This document shows, piece after piece, positions 1-11,340 of a DNA stretch of 64,000 nt (position 1 is the stretch's first letter; the number at the start of each line of letters is the position of its first letter). Origin of the DNA: Adineta vaga. Its lineage: Eukaryota > Rotifera. Location: positions 2,046,001 to 2,110,000 of the forward strand of contig CP075492.1 in the NCBI GenBank assembly GCA_021613535.1, read 5' to 3'. The translations under genes and the position numbers were made by a program. The notes under the pieces were generated by a model that was given only the letters and a program-made list of their open reading frames with translations, did no database searches and was not told where the DNA came from.

Positions 1-2
1 AT

Positions 3-212
3 ACTGCACCTAGCCTCATAGTTGAAGCGAAAGGCGAAGGAACTATCAGAGACGTGATGGAGTATCTCTACAAAAAGCAGCGTCTGAACGTTGACTTTAA
101 TTGGTTTTGGGAAAACTGCAAGGACATGGCCAAATGGATTTTTGACGAATTCAACTCAGAAGGAAGAACACTCAAACTCACATTCACGAAATACGGTAAA
201 TCTGACAATTAA
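3..212 (+). CDS. 3' end of an unrecognised protein, partial
   Basis: An open frame enters from the left edge and runs 69 codons to a TAA at 210-212. Its base composition is richer in G and C than the surroundings, and it reads like real protein (visible stretch FNWFWENCKDMAKWIFDEF). I do not recognise the family. The stop codon lies inside the terminal motif of the MITE-like unit that starts at about 207, so the last codons and the stop may have been supplied by that insertion. The original protein could have been longer. It could also be the tail of a transposon protein. Confidence 0.4.
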   Translation, partial: TAPSLIVEAKGEGTIRDVMEYLYKKQRLNVDFNWFWENCKDMAKWIFDEFNSEGRTLKLTFTKYGKSDN

Positions 213-387
213 CGACACTAAAATGAAACTTAATTTTGTTTTTATTTGCGTTCATCTATTTTACGACCGATTTCAAACAACTTTATATTTCGTGAATCTT
301 TGGATGACGCTCTTCCGATTCGTTTTCTCATATGTTTTCGTGGAGATATCATTGGTCTAGGATCATGATGTCTTGCTGTCGTTATTA
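207..387. repeat. MITE-like unit A (TIR TAAYAACGAC / GTCGTTATTA)
   Basis: About 180 bp starting AATTAACGAC and ending GTCGTTATTA (378-387). The interior is copied in reverse orientation by unit B at 401-605, at roughly 85% identity by eye. No transposase is present. The superfamily is unknown. Confidence 0.55.
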
Positions 388-400
388 CGTGCTACTTCCA

Positions 401-605
401 TAATAACGACATCCAGCTAATTTTTCCCCCTATCTACGATAGCAAGACATCATGATCGTAGACCGGTGATATCTCCGCACGAAAATATATCAATCGAGAG
501 AGTGTCATCCAAATATTCACCAAATATAAAGTTGTGTGAAATCAGTCGTAAAATACATGAATGCGAATAAAAACAAAATAATGTTTCATTTTAGTGTCGT
601 TATTA
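401..605. repeat. MITE-like unit B, inverted copy of unit A
   Basis: Starts TAATAACGAC (401-410) and ends GTCGTTATTA (596-605). Read on the minus strand it matches unit A along almost its whole length, with about 25 extra bases near its left end (411-435). Together A and B form one large imperfect hairpin of about 400 bp with a 13-bp gap between them. Confidence 0.55.
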
Positions 606-2124
606 GGGAGAAGTACTGTACTAACTAGATTTCGCTACATATTCATTTCCCGTTGAGTACAACATATACTCTCTTTCATTCTTCCATTTCTTCCGCATCT
701 CGATGTTGCTGTATGCCCGCTTCATAAAACTCAATTGATTCCCTATTCATCTCACCGATGAAAATATTTTTTTGCAATAAAATTCATTCTATCTTCGCTA
801 GTAGCAAAAATTCCTTTCCAGCTATGGTTATGAGACAGTTGAATACTATCCAAGCACCCTCGTTCGTCAAACTCAATTAATGAATACTTTTATTTATATA
901 TTGTTTGAAAAAGCTTACATATACAAATTATTATAAGAGAATGTCGATGTCAGGATGAATATCAAATGAAAGCATAAGTATCTTTAAGAGGGTGGGTGTG
1001 GGTGACACTACACTCTTGACCAACACCCACTCACACCTTCAATTCATTATAAATTTTGATAATTTGAACTGATACTATGATATATCACAATAAGCACACC
1101 TCTTATTCATTCAATGAAAATGTTATATGGAAAAATCCATTGCATAATATTTGTCGCAATCGATATTTTTCTTTTTCTTTTCATGAAAACGAACGTTGTC
1201 ATACGCTATTGGCGTCAGATATATTCATCAAGATTAATTCGTGTTTACTCACTAAAGAAAAACTAAATATGCAACTGAAAAAGCAGGTAGTATTGTTGGC
1301 AGTCAATATATGTGATAATTATTTGACACGCCTTCCTGTTTTAATATGATGTAACTTATAGAAAAAGAAATATTTTCTGTATGATTATAAACTGATGTAA
1401 GTTGGAAGAAAATCTCTTCATGTGTTTTTACCCACTTATTTGTTATTCATATATTTCCTATTCAAACAAAAATACACAACCAAGATAAAATGCTTTGAAT
1501 GCAAGTAAATAAATTATTATCGTTGATTAGAATAACTATAAAAGAACAGGGATTGTTTATCAGATAGACACAAGACACATTAACGATATTCTACCGCTTA
1601 ACTCGGTTTCGTTTCTTCTATATTATGAATCCAATAGGATTAATATGATCGAGCCTCACCAACTATGTTATTCAAATACTTAGCACGGATCTTTTATCTG
1701 GTTTTATTAATAGCAATTTCGAATATCGACTGAAACTTGTTTTCATAGACGGATTACAAAGATTCGTTTTCGTATAAAATACATTTCTGAGAATATATTT
1801 AGCAATCAATAGCGAGAAATATTGGGGATAAAGAGTAGCACAGGAATTATTATTCAGTTGCGAATGTTTTCGCTATCAATTTGATTTTCAAGGAAGACTA
1901 AGTATGGATAAGCGTTTGATTTTGACTTATGTATAAATGCTTAAGCTGAGATATGTGTTCTTATACTCTCGAATTATTACGGAAATAGTGGAGAGCTTCA
2001 TGATTTGAAATCAATGGAAATAGTGAATTGCATATTTTTCGAAATTTTTATTATCTGTCATCACAGCTATATCATCAGAGATGTAGAGATTTCATACGAA
2101 TGATATTTCGTTTCAGAAGAAATT
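606..2124. other. AT-rich stretch without a recognisable gene
   Basis: I see no convincing coding region. The only structured element is the palindrome at 981-1042. The short open frames here lack codon bias and domains. Confidence 0.5.
981..1042. repeat. G-arm/C-arm palindrome 1 (telomere-like)
   Basis: Left arm TTAAGAGGGTGGGTGTGGGTG at 984-1004 (split here only by description) pairs with AACACCCACTCACACC at 1022-1037, with a loop of about 17 bp. Same layout as the other copies in the window. Confidence 0.7.
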
Positions 2125-3059
2125 ATGTACACCCTAACAAGTTTTATTATCATCTTGATCCTGTTAACAAATGCTGTTCGATGTCCGGGTGGCGGTGGTG
2201 GCAGCAGCAGCAGAGGAACAGGTAGGACAGGTACAAATACTTTCATCCTAAGTAGGATGAAAATCTATCTTCTACCTCAGTTAATCACTTTTGACATCGA
2301 TCTTTTGACTCTGACCTTTAAGCACCATTTCGAATGAAGGGTAGATGAAAAATGGAAGATTCTATCTTATATTTTTACTTATTGTACACGCTTTAATGTT
2401 GATTTAATTGTGAAACTTGTATCATATTTTATTATTATTTCTGATGCAGGTAAACCATGTCAGACTATACAGCATGTGAAATTGCTCATAAAATAATACT
2501 TGCAATACTTTCGATCATTGTATTTGTGTTTATGTGTCTATGTTTCTGCGGTTTTCATGGCCTTTCTCATTTGAATCAAAAAGAAATGCGTTCCTATAGA
2601 CCAGATACACCACCGCAAAACAATCTCGAGTTTATTAACAAAAATTCTTCGGAAACTATCCACAGCATAAAAGATCCTTTCGAAAATGGTATTTGGTCTT
2701 TACGTTATCATCAATATAATAAATGGCATGGGCCTTATAACTTAGCACTCACATTTAATCATTCATTAGACGAGATAACTGGTCGAGGAACCGATGATGT
2801 TGGTGATTTTACTATTAATGGTGTTTTTTCGTCTATAAATCTTCGATTAGATCTTATTCAAACATATAAAAAAGGCACCGGTGATCCAAATGAAAATCTC
2901 GGCCACACATCAACTATACAAATGACATGGAATTCGACTAAAAATCAATTTGAAGGTACATGGTATGTTCAAACATACAAATATAGTGGAAATGGTATAT
3001 TTGAATTACGTTTCGAAACAGATTCAATACCTTTACTCGATGCAGATTCTCCATGTTAA
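2125..3059 (+). CDS. Secreted/membrane small protein with a GDF-type beta-barrel-like domain
   Basis: Suggested model: exon 1 2125-2221, intron 2222-2463, exon 2 2464-3059 (230 aa, in phase). Exon 1 encodes a clear signal peptide (TSFIIILILLTNAVRC) followed by a Gly/Ser run. Exon 2 gives a strong TM segment (AILSIIVFVFMCLCF) and then a soluble domain with GIWSLRYHQYNKWHG and DDVGDFTINGVF. That W-x-Y ... D-x-VG-x-F-x-I-x-G pattern occurs in small lipocalin-like eukaryotic domains; this is recollection, not a search. An alternative is a simple start at ATG 2457 (200 aa), which has the same TM and domain but no signal peptide. Function unknown. Confidence 0.55.
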
Positions 3060-3217
3060 CAATGAACTAAATAATGTTTTTAGAAATCTTCTCCTATTTT
3101 TAATATCGTTGTACTCATTTAAAAAGAGACATCTCATGTTCGACTCTACAACTCAATTGATTATGCATTATTTTCTTTTTTTGAAACTTCCCTAAATCAG
3201 CAAGAGAATATAGATAA

Positions 3218-3290
3218 ATCTTGAGTAGGTGTGAGTGAGGGTGAAGATACGCAGTGAGAACCAAAATCATCCACACCCACACCTACCCTG
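3218..3290. repeat. G-arm/C-arm palindrome 2
   Basis: ATCTTGAGTAGGTGTGAG at 3218-3235, then a loop, then CCACACCCACACCTACCC at 3271-3288. The arms share the TAGGTGTG core. It lies between two genes, just downstream of the 2125 gene. Confidence 0.65.
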
Positions 3291-3545
3291 TATATGATGC
3301 ATTTGTTGTTTGTGACGATTACATGTGATTGATTTTGTCCCACTCGCTTGTTTTATTCTCACCTTAATATGGTCTTTTTTCATTTACCCACCTGTAATAT
3401 ATCTGTCACTAAACGCGCTATTTATTTTTTTGACTCATTCTTCATTAATATCTGTACATACAAATATATGCATATATATATACATGAAGAGATTCAACAT
3501 TTTTTGTACAATAAATTCGATTAAAAAAAGTATTCAATAACTGAT

Positions 3546-4659
3546 ATGCGAATAGTAACGGTAGTTGGAGCAACTGGGAGACAAGGAGGTGCTGTGGTAC
3601 GATCGTTGGTTGAAACAGGTAAATACAAGGTAATTATAATTAATCTTCAACATTCATAGACCATACTAATTGTATTCTGTTCAAAGATTCGTGCTGTAAC
3701 ACGTGATGCAACAAGTGCGAAAGCACAAGCAATAAAACGTCTCAGTGAAAATATTGAGATGGTTACATGTGATATAAATCAAAGTGATGATGTTAAACGT
3801 GCATTTAAAGATTCTTGGGCTATTTACAGTTTGACTGATTATTGGGCACAAGTTGATCGGCCCGAAATGGAAATACATCAAGGCAAATTAATGGCTGATA
3901 TTGCTGCTTCGCTACAAATTTCCTATTATATATTCAGTACAGTCGAAGATGTTAATAAATTAAGTGGAGGAAAATTGTAAGTACATTTTAAAGGGAAATT
4001 CTTCTTCTTGAAAATATTCTTTGATTTATTTTTCAAGAGATTTACCACATTTTACTCAAAAAGCTCAAATACGTGATTATATCAAAGAAAAATATCCTAA
4101 TTTAAAAACAATCTATGTTGAACCAGCATGTTACATGCAAAATTGGCAAGGATTTTCAAAACCACAAAAATTAGATGATGGCACAATTTTATTTGCTTCC
4201 CCACTTGATCAAAAGGCGACATTACATTTAGTCGATATTGATGATACAGGTGCAATTGTTCGTGAAATATTGAACGATCCAGAGAAATATGTTAATCAAG
4301 ATATTTGTATTTGTGCGGAAGAAATTCCTTTCGGAGATATACCAAAGATTTTTACTAAAGTTACTGGTATTCCAGCTACTGGAAAAACATTAACAGAGAA
4401 CGAATATCGAGCAGCGACACAATCCATGCCGAAATCTGCTCAAGATGATCTTTTCAATACGTTTAAATGGTTTGAACAGAGTGGATACTATGGAAAAGAT
4501 AAAGATTGGAAAAATGGACAAAAATTAACTCGTCTCAATACCTTTGAACAATGGTTGGAAAGGAGAATCATAATTTTTCGTATTGTATACTCAAATTTTA
4601 TTCAAATAAAGACATATTCTTCTTCTTCTAAAGCTATTCGAATACTGATATTTCGATGA
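3546..4659 (+). CDS. NmrA-like NAD(P)-binding family protein
   Basis: Three exons: 3546-3629, 3687-3976 and 4038-4659, with introns of 57 and 61 nt in consistent phase. The N-terminus is MRIVTVVGATGRQGGAVVR, a Rossmann GxxGxxG dinucleotide-binding loop. Further on come TRDATSAKA, KLDLPHFTQKAQIRDYI and TIYVEPACYMQNW, which follow the NmrA / HSCARG layout (atypical short-chain dehydrogenases that sense the NADP(H) state rather than acting as classic enzymes). The last about 20 residues, after NTFEQWLERR, look unlike the family and may be read-through of non-coding sequence. A palindrome begins only 8 bp after the stop. Total about 331 residues, close to the usual 300-320. Confidence 0.8.
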
Positions 4660-4666
4660 ACATAAT

Positions 4667-4719
4667 AAGGGTGGATATGGGTGTGAAAGAAGTAGAGATT
4701 TCTGCAACCACCCACACCG
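4667..4719. repeat. G-arm/C-arm palindrome 3, at the 5' edge of a pseudogene
   Basis: AAGGGTGGATATGGGTGTG at 4667-4685 pairs imperfectly with CAACCACCCACACC at 4705-4718. The decayed EGF/7TM gene begins immediately to the right, so this copy sits at its truncation point. Confidence 0.65.
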
Positions 4720-4721
4720 AA

Positions 4722-6871
4722 TTACATATCATTTGGTGAACAATTTTGTGATGAACCTAGTACCGAAGTTGGAAATCTTTTATGTCAACTTAGCGATGTA
4801 TTAAAGAAAAAAATTTATTTAACATTACAAAATATAGAAAATTACCCAACAAGTTTAATGATTAATAGTAATAATAATATCGAACGATTTTCTCTTGATA
4901 TTGAAAATGAATGGACATTACGTTGTACTCGTGGATTAAATATTCGTGTTCGAATGAACGATAAGGACAATGAATTACAACAATGTCCTTGACCGACAAG
5001 TTCTTATGGTGATACATGTCAATATCAAAATGAACGTATTAGTATTACTTTTCAGATTCGTATAGGATCAGATTGGCGTACTCTTTTTAGCATCTTAATT
5101 TTATTAATAGATCATCAAGGAAAAATTCATTCACATGATTGAGTAGAATATTTTCCTATTCGAGATTGTCAAACAAAATTTCATGTTAATTTACTTTATT
5201 CTACTCGACCAAGAGATAATAACAAAAATTATTCTGTACGTATTGATGTATCTAATAAACCAACATTAAATTATCGAGCAAGTTGGATTTTCCCAATTTT
5301 ATTTCCATTTCTGCTCGTATGTCCTATCGGTAAATTCGGTTCTCTATGTTATCTCAGACAGATTTCATGTGAACAGAATAATGGTTTATGTATGCTGGAG
5401 AATCTTAGATATAGTTATAGTTGTATTTGTCCTGAAGATTATGATGGAATTCGATGTGAATTTCGTGCAAGACAAATTCATATATCATTTGCAGATAATT
5501 TTGTTATTCCTGACTCATTATCTGTTCATTTCATTGAAACAAATGATAATTCACCACATATTCGAACAACAACAATGACAAGAATTTCACCTCATCAAAC
5601 TGGAATTACAATCTACGAATTAATCACATTCAATGCCATTTTTGCACAATTTGATAAAAAATATTATTTAATTTTTGTTCAAGAATCTCATATTCTTACA
5701 GGAGATATTTCGACAAAAACTATTCCTTCACATCAATGTTTATCTATGTTTATGTGATCGTTCTCGACATGCTAATTGCTTCGAATTTGATTTCAATATG
5801 ACACATGATTGTCAAGAATCAATTCCATGTGAAAACGAAGGTCCATGTTTTCAAGATCATTTAACATGTCCAGCATTGATTATTTGTGTTTGTGACACAT
5901 GTTTTTATGGTACACGATGTCAATTTTTAACAAAAATTTTTCGTCCATCATTAGATGTAATTCTTGGTTATCAAATACGTCCAAACCTTTCGTTAAGTCA
6001 ACAATCAATTCCTGTGAAAGTATCTGTAACTCTTACTATAATTATATTTGTCATTGACATCGTCAATGGACTTTTATTATTTGTAACATTTCATAAAAAA
6101 CAAATACGTAATATCGGTTGTGATCTTTATTTATTTATTTCTTCAATAATTTCTCTAATTGTTATGAATGCTTTTCTATTGAAAACTTGTTTTCTTATTG
6201 CAACACAAATGAATATGATTACAAATCGTTCATTTATTCTTTTTCAATGTCGATCAATAGATTTTATGGTTCGTATTTCTTTAGACACAAGTGATTGGTT
6301 ACATGCTTGTGTTGCTAGTGAACGAATAAGGATCATATCAAAAGGAATTACTTTTAATAAGAGACAAAGTAAAAAAAATAGCTCAATGGATAATTATTTT
6401 CATTCTTCTTATTGTTATATGTACAAATATTCAAGAATTATTACATCGACAACTTATAAACGATGAAGAAGAATAACGAATTTGGTGTATAGTCAAATTT
6501 TCACCATCTAATCAACTATTTAATTCAATTATTAATCTTTTTCATTTTCTCATTCCTTTTTCCATTGATATAATTTCTGCTCTTGTTATTATTGTTATTA
6601 CTGCTCGAAGACGATCAAATATTCAGAAAAAAAACATACTTATAAACATCTTCTCACTTCAACATTTATTCACGTACTTTTAGCATCACCTCGTCTTATC
6701 ATTTTGTTTTTATCTGAATGTATGAAAACAGTTCTAGATCCTTGGCTATTTTTGAGTGGATATTTTATTTCATTCATCTCTTCGATAATGACATTTTCTG
6801 TATTTGTTTTACCGTCACAAATCTAAAAAGAACAATTTTTTCAATTAATAAAATCATTATATTATCGCTGA
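4722..6871 (+). pseudogene. Decayed EGF-like / 7TM receptor, third paralogue
   Basis: Reading through lesions, this matches the C-terminal two-thirds of the intact gene at 31839-36822. It has an EGF-like domain (NNGLCMLENLRYSYSCICPEDY), a second Cys cluster (CENEGPCFQDHLTCPA), then the 7TM part with DWLHACVASER, RIWCIVKF and FSVFVLPSQI. Lesions: in-frame TGA at about 4990 and 5141, a frameshift near 5745, another near 6370 with a stop at about 6464, a frameshift near 6650, and a TAA at about 6823. The N-terminal LDLa region is missing, and the copy starts directly at palindrome 3. It is almost certainly non-functional. Confidence 0.85.
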
Positions 6872-7081
6872 TCATAAACTAATTTTATTAATACAGTACA
6901 AAAACACAGCATTTATGTAGTGTAACACGACTTTCGGTGTGGATGTGCCAAATTTTTCCTCCCGATGACATCCATCGAGAATGACTTCATTCGATAGAGA
7001 ATTAAATTCTGCATCCATCACAACCTTTCCGAAAGCCAACACAACTTCACAGACGAATCCGGATAAGAAATATTCGAACAT
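6872..7081 (-). CDS. Short unrecognised open frame
   Basis: A 69-codon frame whose composition is more GC-rich than the flanks (visible MDAEFNSLSNEVILDGC). It overlaps nothing else and sits just after the 7TM pseudogene. I cannot assign it to a family. It may be an exon, a transposon fragment or chance. Confidence 0.2.
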   Translation of the reverse strand: MFEYFLSGFVCEVVLAFGKVVMDAEFNSLSNEVILDGCHREEKFGTSTPKVVLHYINAVFLYCINKISL

Positions 7082-8058
7082 GTTGCTAACTTTATCTATA
7101 TCCTTCAGACATTGAAATAATGATTGACATATAAGGCAATGTCTATATGAAATTCTAATTATAAAAAGTCATACAATGCTTTTATCAAAAGACGCAAAAG
7201 TCAGAGGTAAACTTTGCCCTAACGATAATAATAAAAATTGGACATAAAATGAAAAGTACGTAAAACTCTTAATGTCAGAAATGCAACATACTTCAAAATT
7301 TTAATAATTAGTTTGAAAAACTAGATGTCATATCGAGTGATTTATCTTAAAAATATCTGTTGATAAAAATTCAAAAAAGTTCTCTCATGTATAATAATGA
7401 AGATTCAACATAGACCAAGATCTGTTCTACTTTATGATTTCTTTTTATTTAGTTGATATATATATATTTGATTAATAACAAATAGAATTAAACAAGAAAG
7501 TTCACATTTGGATTCTTCATAGAAACATTTTTTATTTTTCCTACTATTTTTGATGCTCATAACATTATTTAAAGTATCATCACAAATGTTTCTTTCATCA
7601 TTCTGATAATCGTTTTTCTATGAAAACAATTTTATTTCCATGAGGTACTTTGTCAGACAATCCTTAATAACATGTAAAAGAATAGATATAGCTGTGACCA
7701 CGATATTTTATTAATTGAATAAAAGCAAACATTTACAGACATGAAAAAGAAGATGTGATTACACACGCATAATTATTGAATAATTTTGTTAGAAGTAAAA
7801 CAGATTTTCATAATGATCACCAAACGTGTATGACTGACATCTCATCAGAAGAAATTCTTTTAGATAACTTGAAAATTAAATATTTGAAACATTACCGAAA
7901 GCAACATAAAAATTGTGAACATATTTGTTATTTGAGTTGACTGACAAAAATTTTCTTTGTTAATGATGGGGTAACAACAACAATGATTAATAATATTTAT
8001 ATATATAAATAAACAAGAGTTTTGTTTCATATGTCTATAATCCAAATACGGCATTCGT
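7082..8058. other. AT-rich intergenic stretch
   Basis: No coding region, palindrome or repeat that I can support. It includes the 3' flank of the minus-strand receptor gene. Confidence 0.4.
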
Positions 8059-9168
8059 TCACGTCTGTTGTCGATTAGTATCACCGGTATTTCCTTGTCT
8101 TTGTCTGGTTGTAAACTGAGTGTTAATAACACCTATTTGATTCCAGTTGACTATTGCTCGTTCTGCTAATAAAGGCAGATATCGTGTCAAGCCCAGCTTT
8201 CTCAAAGAAAAAATCAATCCATATTGGGCACAACGTTTCATCTCAACACGAAATTTTGCTCCGGATAGAGTAAAAAGATAAAATCCAAGTACAGGATTTG
8301 TATAGTGAAGTATTCGAGAAAGATCAAATGCAAAAGTGAAAATAACTCGTTCAGACGCTGAAAGTGTATATTTAAGGATCGTTAACGCAATCATATTGAA
8401 AATATTCAAAGAAGCATACGGAGCTGAGAATAGGGTAGTAATCAACACTTGAAATAGAAGCATGATAGACAGTTGACGATCATTTGAACTTAAACGTTCA
8501 TTTTGTGCGTTACCAACTCTCGGACCTACACGATTCCGAATACTGCGAACGTTGAAAATCATCAAAATACCAAAGATGCTCATTAATACTATTGGTATAG
8601 CACAAGAAATGAACGAGAAAAATAGGTAGAAGAAAATAGTATATTCATATGTATATATACGACAAGTGTTTACTACGCCATACAACTCAGACTTAAAGAA
8701 AACGAGTATATGAACATAAATTAAAAACATGAATATAATAGTAAATGCAATAATCTTTCGAGCAATTGATAAATTACTCAATCGACGCAGTCGCACATTT
8801 GGTGAGCTGGAGAGAAAACGATCGATAGTGGCAAGTGCAACAAACCATAATACAAGAGAAAAAGAAGGATATACGAAAATATTACGTAACTTACACAATG
8901 CACTGCTCCCTTGTGATGGATCAATACCCCAACCATCTGCGAGATAACGCGTAAATAAGGCCATATGAAGAACAAAAGAGTTGTTGATGGAACCAGCCAG
9001 AAAATACATTGAACATGGATTCGTACGTAAAGAACGACGAGTAAATATAATGATGTTAAATAAATTTCCAAATGTTCCAAAAACAATCTGGAAAGGTGGA
9101 CAAATGCGATTGAGCCAAAACATGACAGTATTTAAATTTGCAGTTAAAATGGCTACTGAATTCGACAT
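8059..9168 (-). CDS. Rhodopsin-like G-protein-coupled receptor
   Basis: A single-exon gene of 369 aa. Seven hydrophobic segments can be placed. TM1 carries FGNLFNIIIF (GN..N pattern), and C92 and C169 are placed for the TM3-ECL2 disulphide. The end of TM3 reads ATIDRF (residues 113-118, a DRY variant with Phe). TM7 has NPVLGFY (291-297), followed by a short basic helix 8 and a tail rich in Arg/Gln. This is the general peptide-receptor-like fold. The ligand cannot be told from sequence. It belongs to the same divergent group as the receptors at 11683-12916 and 18442-19506 (shared RSNPC/RTNPC after TM1 and FYLFTLS in TM7). It would act at the plasma membrane through heterotrimeric G proteins. 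Confidence 0.85.
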   Translation of the reverse strand: MSNSVAILTANLNTVMFWLNRICPPFQIVFGTFGNLFNIIIFTRRSLRTNPCSMYFLAGSINNSFVLHMALFTRYLADGWGIDPSQGSSALCKLRNIFVYPSFSLVLWFVALATIDRFLSSSPNVRLRRLSNLSIARKIIAFTIIFMFLIYVHILVFFKSELYGVVNTCRIYTYEYTIFFYLFFSFISCAIPIVLMSIFGILMIFNVRSIRNRVGPRVGNAQNERLSSNDRQLSIMLLFQVLITTLFSAPYASLNIFNMIALTILKYTLSASERVIFTFAFDLSRILHYTNPVLGFYLFTLSGAKFRVEMKRCAQYGLIFSLRKLGLTRYLPLLAERAIVNWNQIGVINTQFTTRQRQGNTGDTNRQQT

Positions 9169-10080
9169 GTTTGAAACGTGAAATAATCTGAGACAAAAAT
9201 ATATAAGATGTAATTAAGATTCAAGTAGCAGCAAACGTAAAGGAGCAAGAAGTAATGTGAATATTAATATAGTATTCAATGGTTCGTATCTATCTTTTTA
9301 TGAAATTGAATCCTGACAAAAGCTATAGTTATTAATATTTATCCCTGAAAACCAAATAGCCCCAGTCATTTCGTGTTCAGTATAACATTATTATACTTAG
9401 AACATACCAAAAGACATGATGTCGTTATTATAAAATCTTACAAAAGGTTCGAGACAATTTTCCTTCTATGTATATATTTTTGACAGATGAAATTGTAGTC
9501 TATAATTCTACAATATTTCAATTGATATCATAAGTATTGCCCTTCATAAAACGTCGAACAGACAGTATAATACAAAAGAAATATCTATTGATATATATTA
9601 AAACTGTAATCGATTCTAATTTTATCAGCTATGGCAATAATTTCACAACTTTTTTGTAATGAGTTTAGATGGTATAAAACGACTTCAATTTCTGTTCTCA
9701 TTAGTGTAAATAAGTTTCTTTCTTTTTCTGTTTTATAATCAGTATCGTGCATAAGAACAGATTCATCTTTGAAGCATGATGAGAATCATTTCTCTTCAGC
9801 TATATCATTTCCATGATTAAGTTCCTGTTTAAAAATTAACTAAAGAACGTCAATTTCAAAAAAATCTTAGTAATTCGTTCATTTCTTTTGTCTGTTACAT
9901 TGAACCAAGGGTGTGGGTGTGGGCGTTGAGTGAAATTGAGGGTGTGGGTGTGGGTGTACATGAGGCTATGCTTTTAACCCACATCCTCAATGATTCATAT
10001 TATAGGATGTGAATAAAAGGTTTTTTCCAACATAAAATTTGTATATAAGTGTACTTTACATGTTACATTTTCTTTCCATA
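9169..10080. other. Intergenic region between a receptor and the ubiquitin-like gene
   Basis: AT-rich with no ORF of note. It contains the double palindrome at 9908-9990, about 90 bp upstream of the next gene. Confidence 0.4.
9908..9990. repeat. G-arm/C-arm palindrome 4, with a duplicated G arm
   Basis: Two G arms in tandem: AAGGGTGTGGGTGTGGGCG at 9908-9926, then TTGAGGGTGTGGGTGTGGG at 9936-9954. A single C arm follows (AACCCACATCCTCAA, 9976-9990). The second G arm and the C arm share the TTGAGG.TGTGGGT / CCTCAA ends. Confidence 0.7.
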
Positions 10081-11340
10081 ATGGCAGCTATTTCAATCAA
10101 ACCATATTCATTTACATTTGAAAGTTTTACTTCAAAAGTATATGCAATTCAAAATCAAGCAACTGAACTTGAAAAAATCCTACGTGATTGCAGTCTCGTT
10201 CATTCATATTAATTGATCCATATGACCATTCTATTAGTGAGAAATTTTTCGATCATGAATTGATTAGTAAAGTTATAAAACATTTCGAGAAGAATTATAT
10301 ACCCAAATATTTACAAAAATGGATTCAAATTGGTAAAATGCATGGAAATACATTTTCGTCGTTAACCGAAAGTGAATTAAATTCACCAGTTTCTTCTTAT
10401 GTAAATAACTGTATGGCTTGGAAGATACAGACATTCATCACCAAATGAACTTATAATATCTGTTCAACTAATGGATACAATCGAAACTATTAAATCAAAA
10501 ATTTGCCAACGACGGAGAAAAAAAATATGAAAATAAGATTTTGTACAGTTCAATCAACTGCGTATCCTAATAGAGAAAACTGGTACAATGGTGCAATTCC
10601 TCAGTTAACTGATACGGTTATGGCATGTCGATTATATCAAGATCATTCTATTATCATGACAAATATCATTTCAGAACAGGTAAACTAATATTTTGTTTTA
10701 TTACTTTTCTTGATTTATATTTTAGAATTGGAAATTTCATACTGAACTTGATATATCTGTAAAACACCTTACTGGAACCATAACTTATTTACATGTTCAT
10801 TTATCAGATAATATAGAAAATTTAAAGGCAAGAATACAAGATAAGGAAGGTATTCCTCCAGATCAGCAGCGCCTTATATACACAGGTTGTCAGTTGGAAG
10901 ATGGTGCAACAATGGGCGAATATGATATACCGAATGGAGGTACACTTCACCTAGTACTACGATTACGTGGTGGAATGTATGATTGGACTAGTGGACGATC
11001 AGATTTTGAGAACTTATTATATAATAGTGAAACTGTTATTGAAAATATTTTCGAATTTCATCTAAATGATATGAAACGAATACATCGTCAATCATCAAGA
11101 AATTTACAAGATTTTGTTGAACATGCACATACTGTTGTGGCGTATTTATATCGTGAACTTGAAAATGAGAACAAAATCTATCCATTTACCAACTTAAAGA
11201 ATGATATATTTTCACGAATTAATTATCAAAACGAAAAAAGCAGTGATAGTAGTGACGATCTTGAGGGTGGGTGTGGGCTTTCTGTTTACATCCCTCACAC
11301 CCACCCTACGACGAGTTTCCGCTGCTTCTCATCTCATTGA
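10081..11340 (+). pseudogene. Ubiquitin-like domain protein, frame broken
   Basis: Exon 1 10081-10137 and exon 2 from 10194 join in phase over a 56-nt intron. A further exon from 10726 (after AG at 10724-10725) encodes a clear ubiquitin fold: [37 protein letters not shown]. Between about 10405 and 10535 the frame is lost. A second ubiquitin-like start (SVQLMDTIETIKSKI) is readable only in another frame, bounded by stops, so at least two frameshifts or an unresolved intron must be assumed. The last about 25 codons run through palindrome 5, so the true C-terminus was probably different. After the RGG comes a non-ubiquitin helical segment, hence a fusion and not a polyubiquitin unit. It could be an active gene with an undetected splice form. 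Confidence 0.6.
11258..11309. repeat. G-arm/C-arm palindrome 5, inside a reading frame
   Basis: ATCTTGAGGGTGGGTGTGGG (11258-11277) and CCCTCACACCCACCCT (11292-11307) flank a 14-bp loop. It is read as the C-terminal residues of the ubiquitin-like ORF. Confidence 0.75.

Noticed and set aside
1077-1349. 90-codon open frame
   Set aside because: AT-rich, without bias, domain or splice partners; most likely chance.
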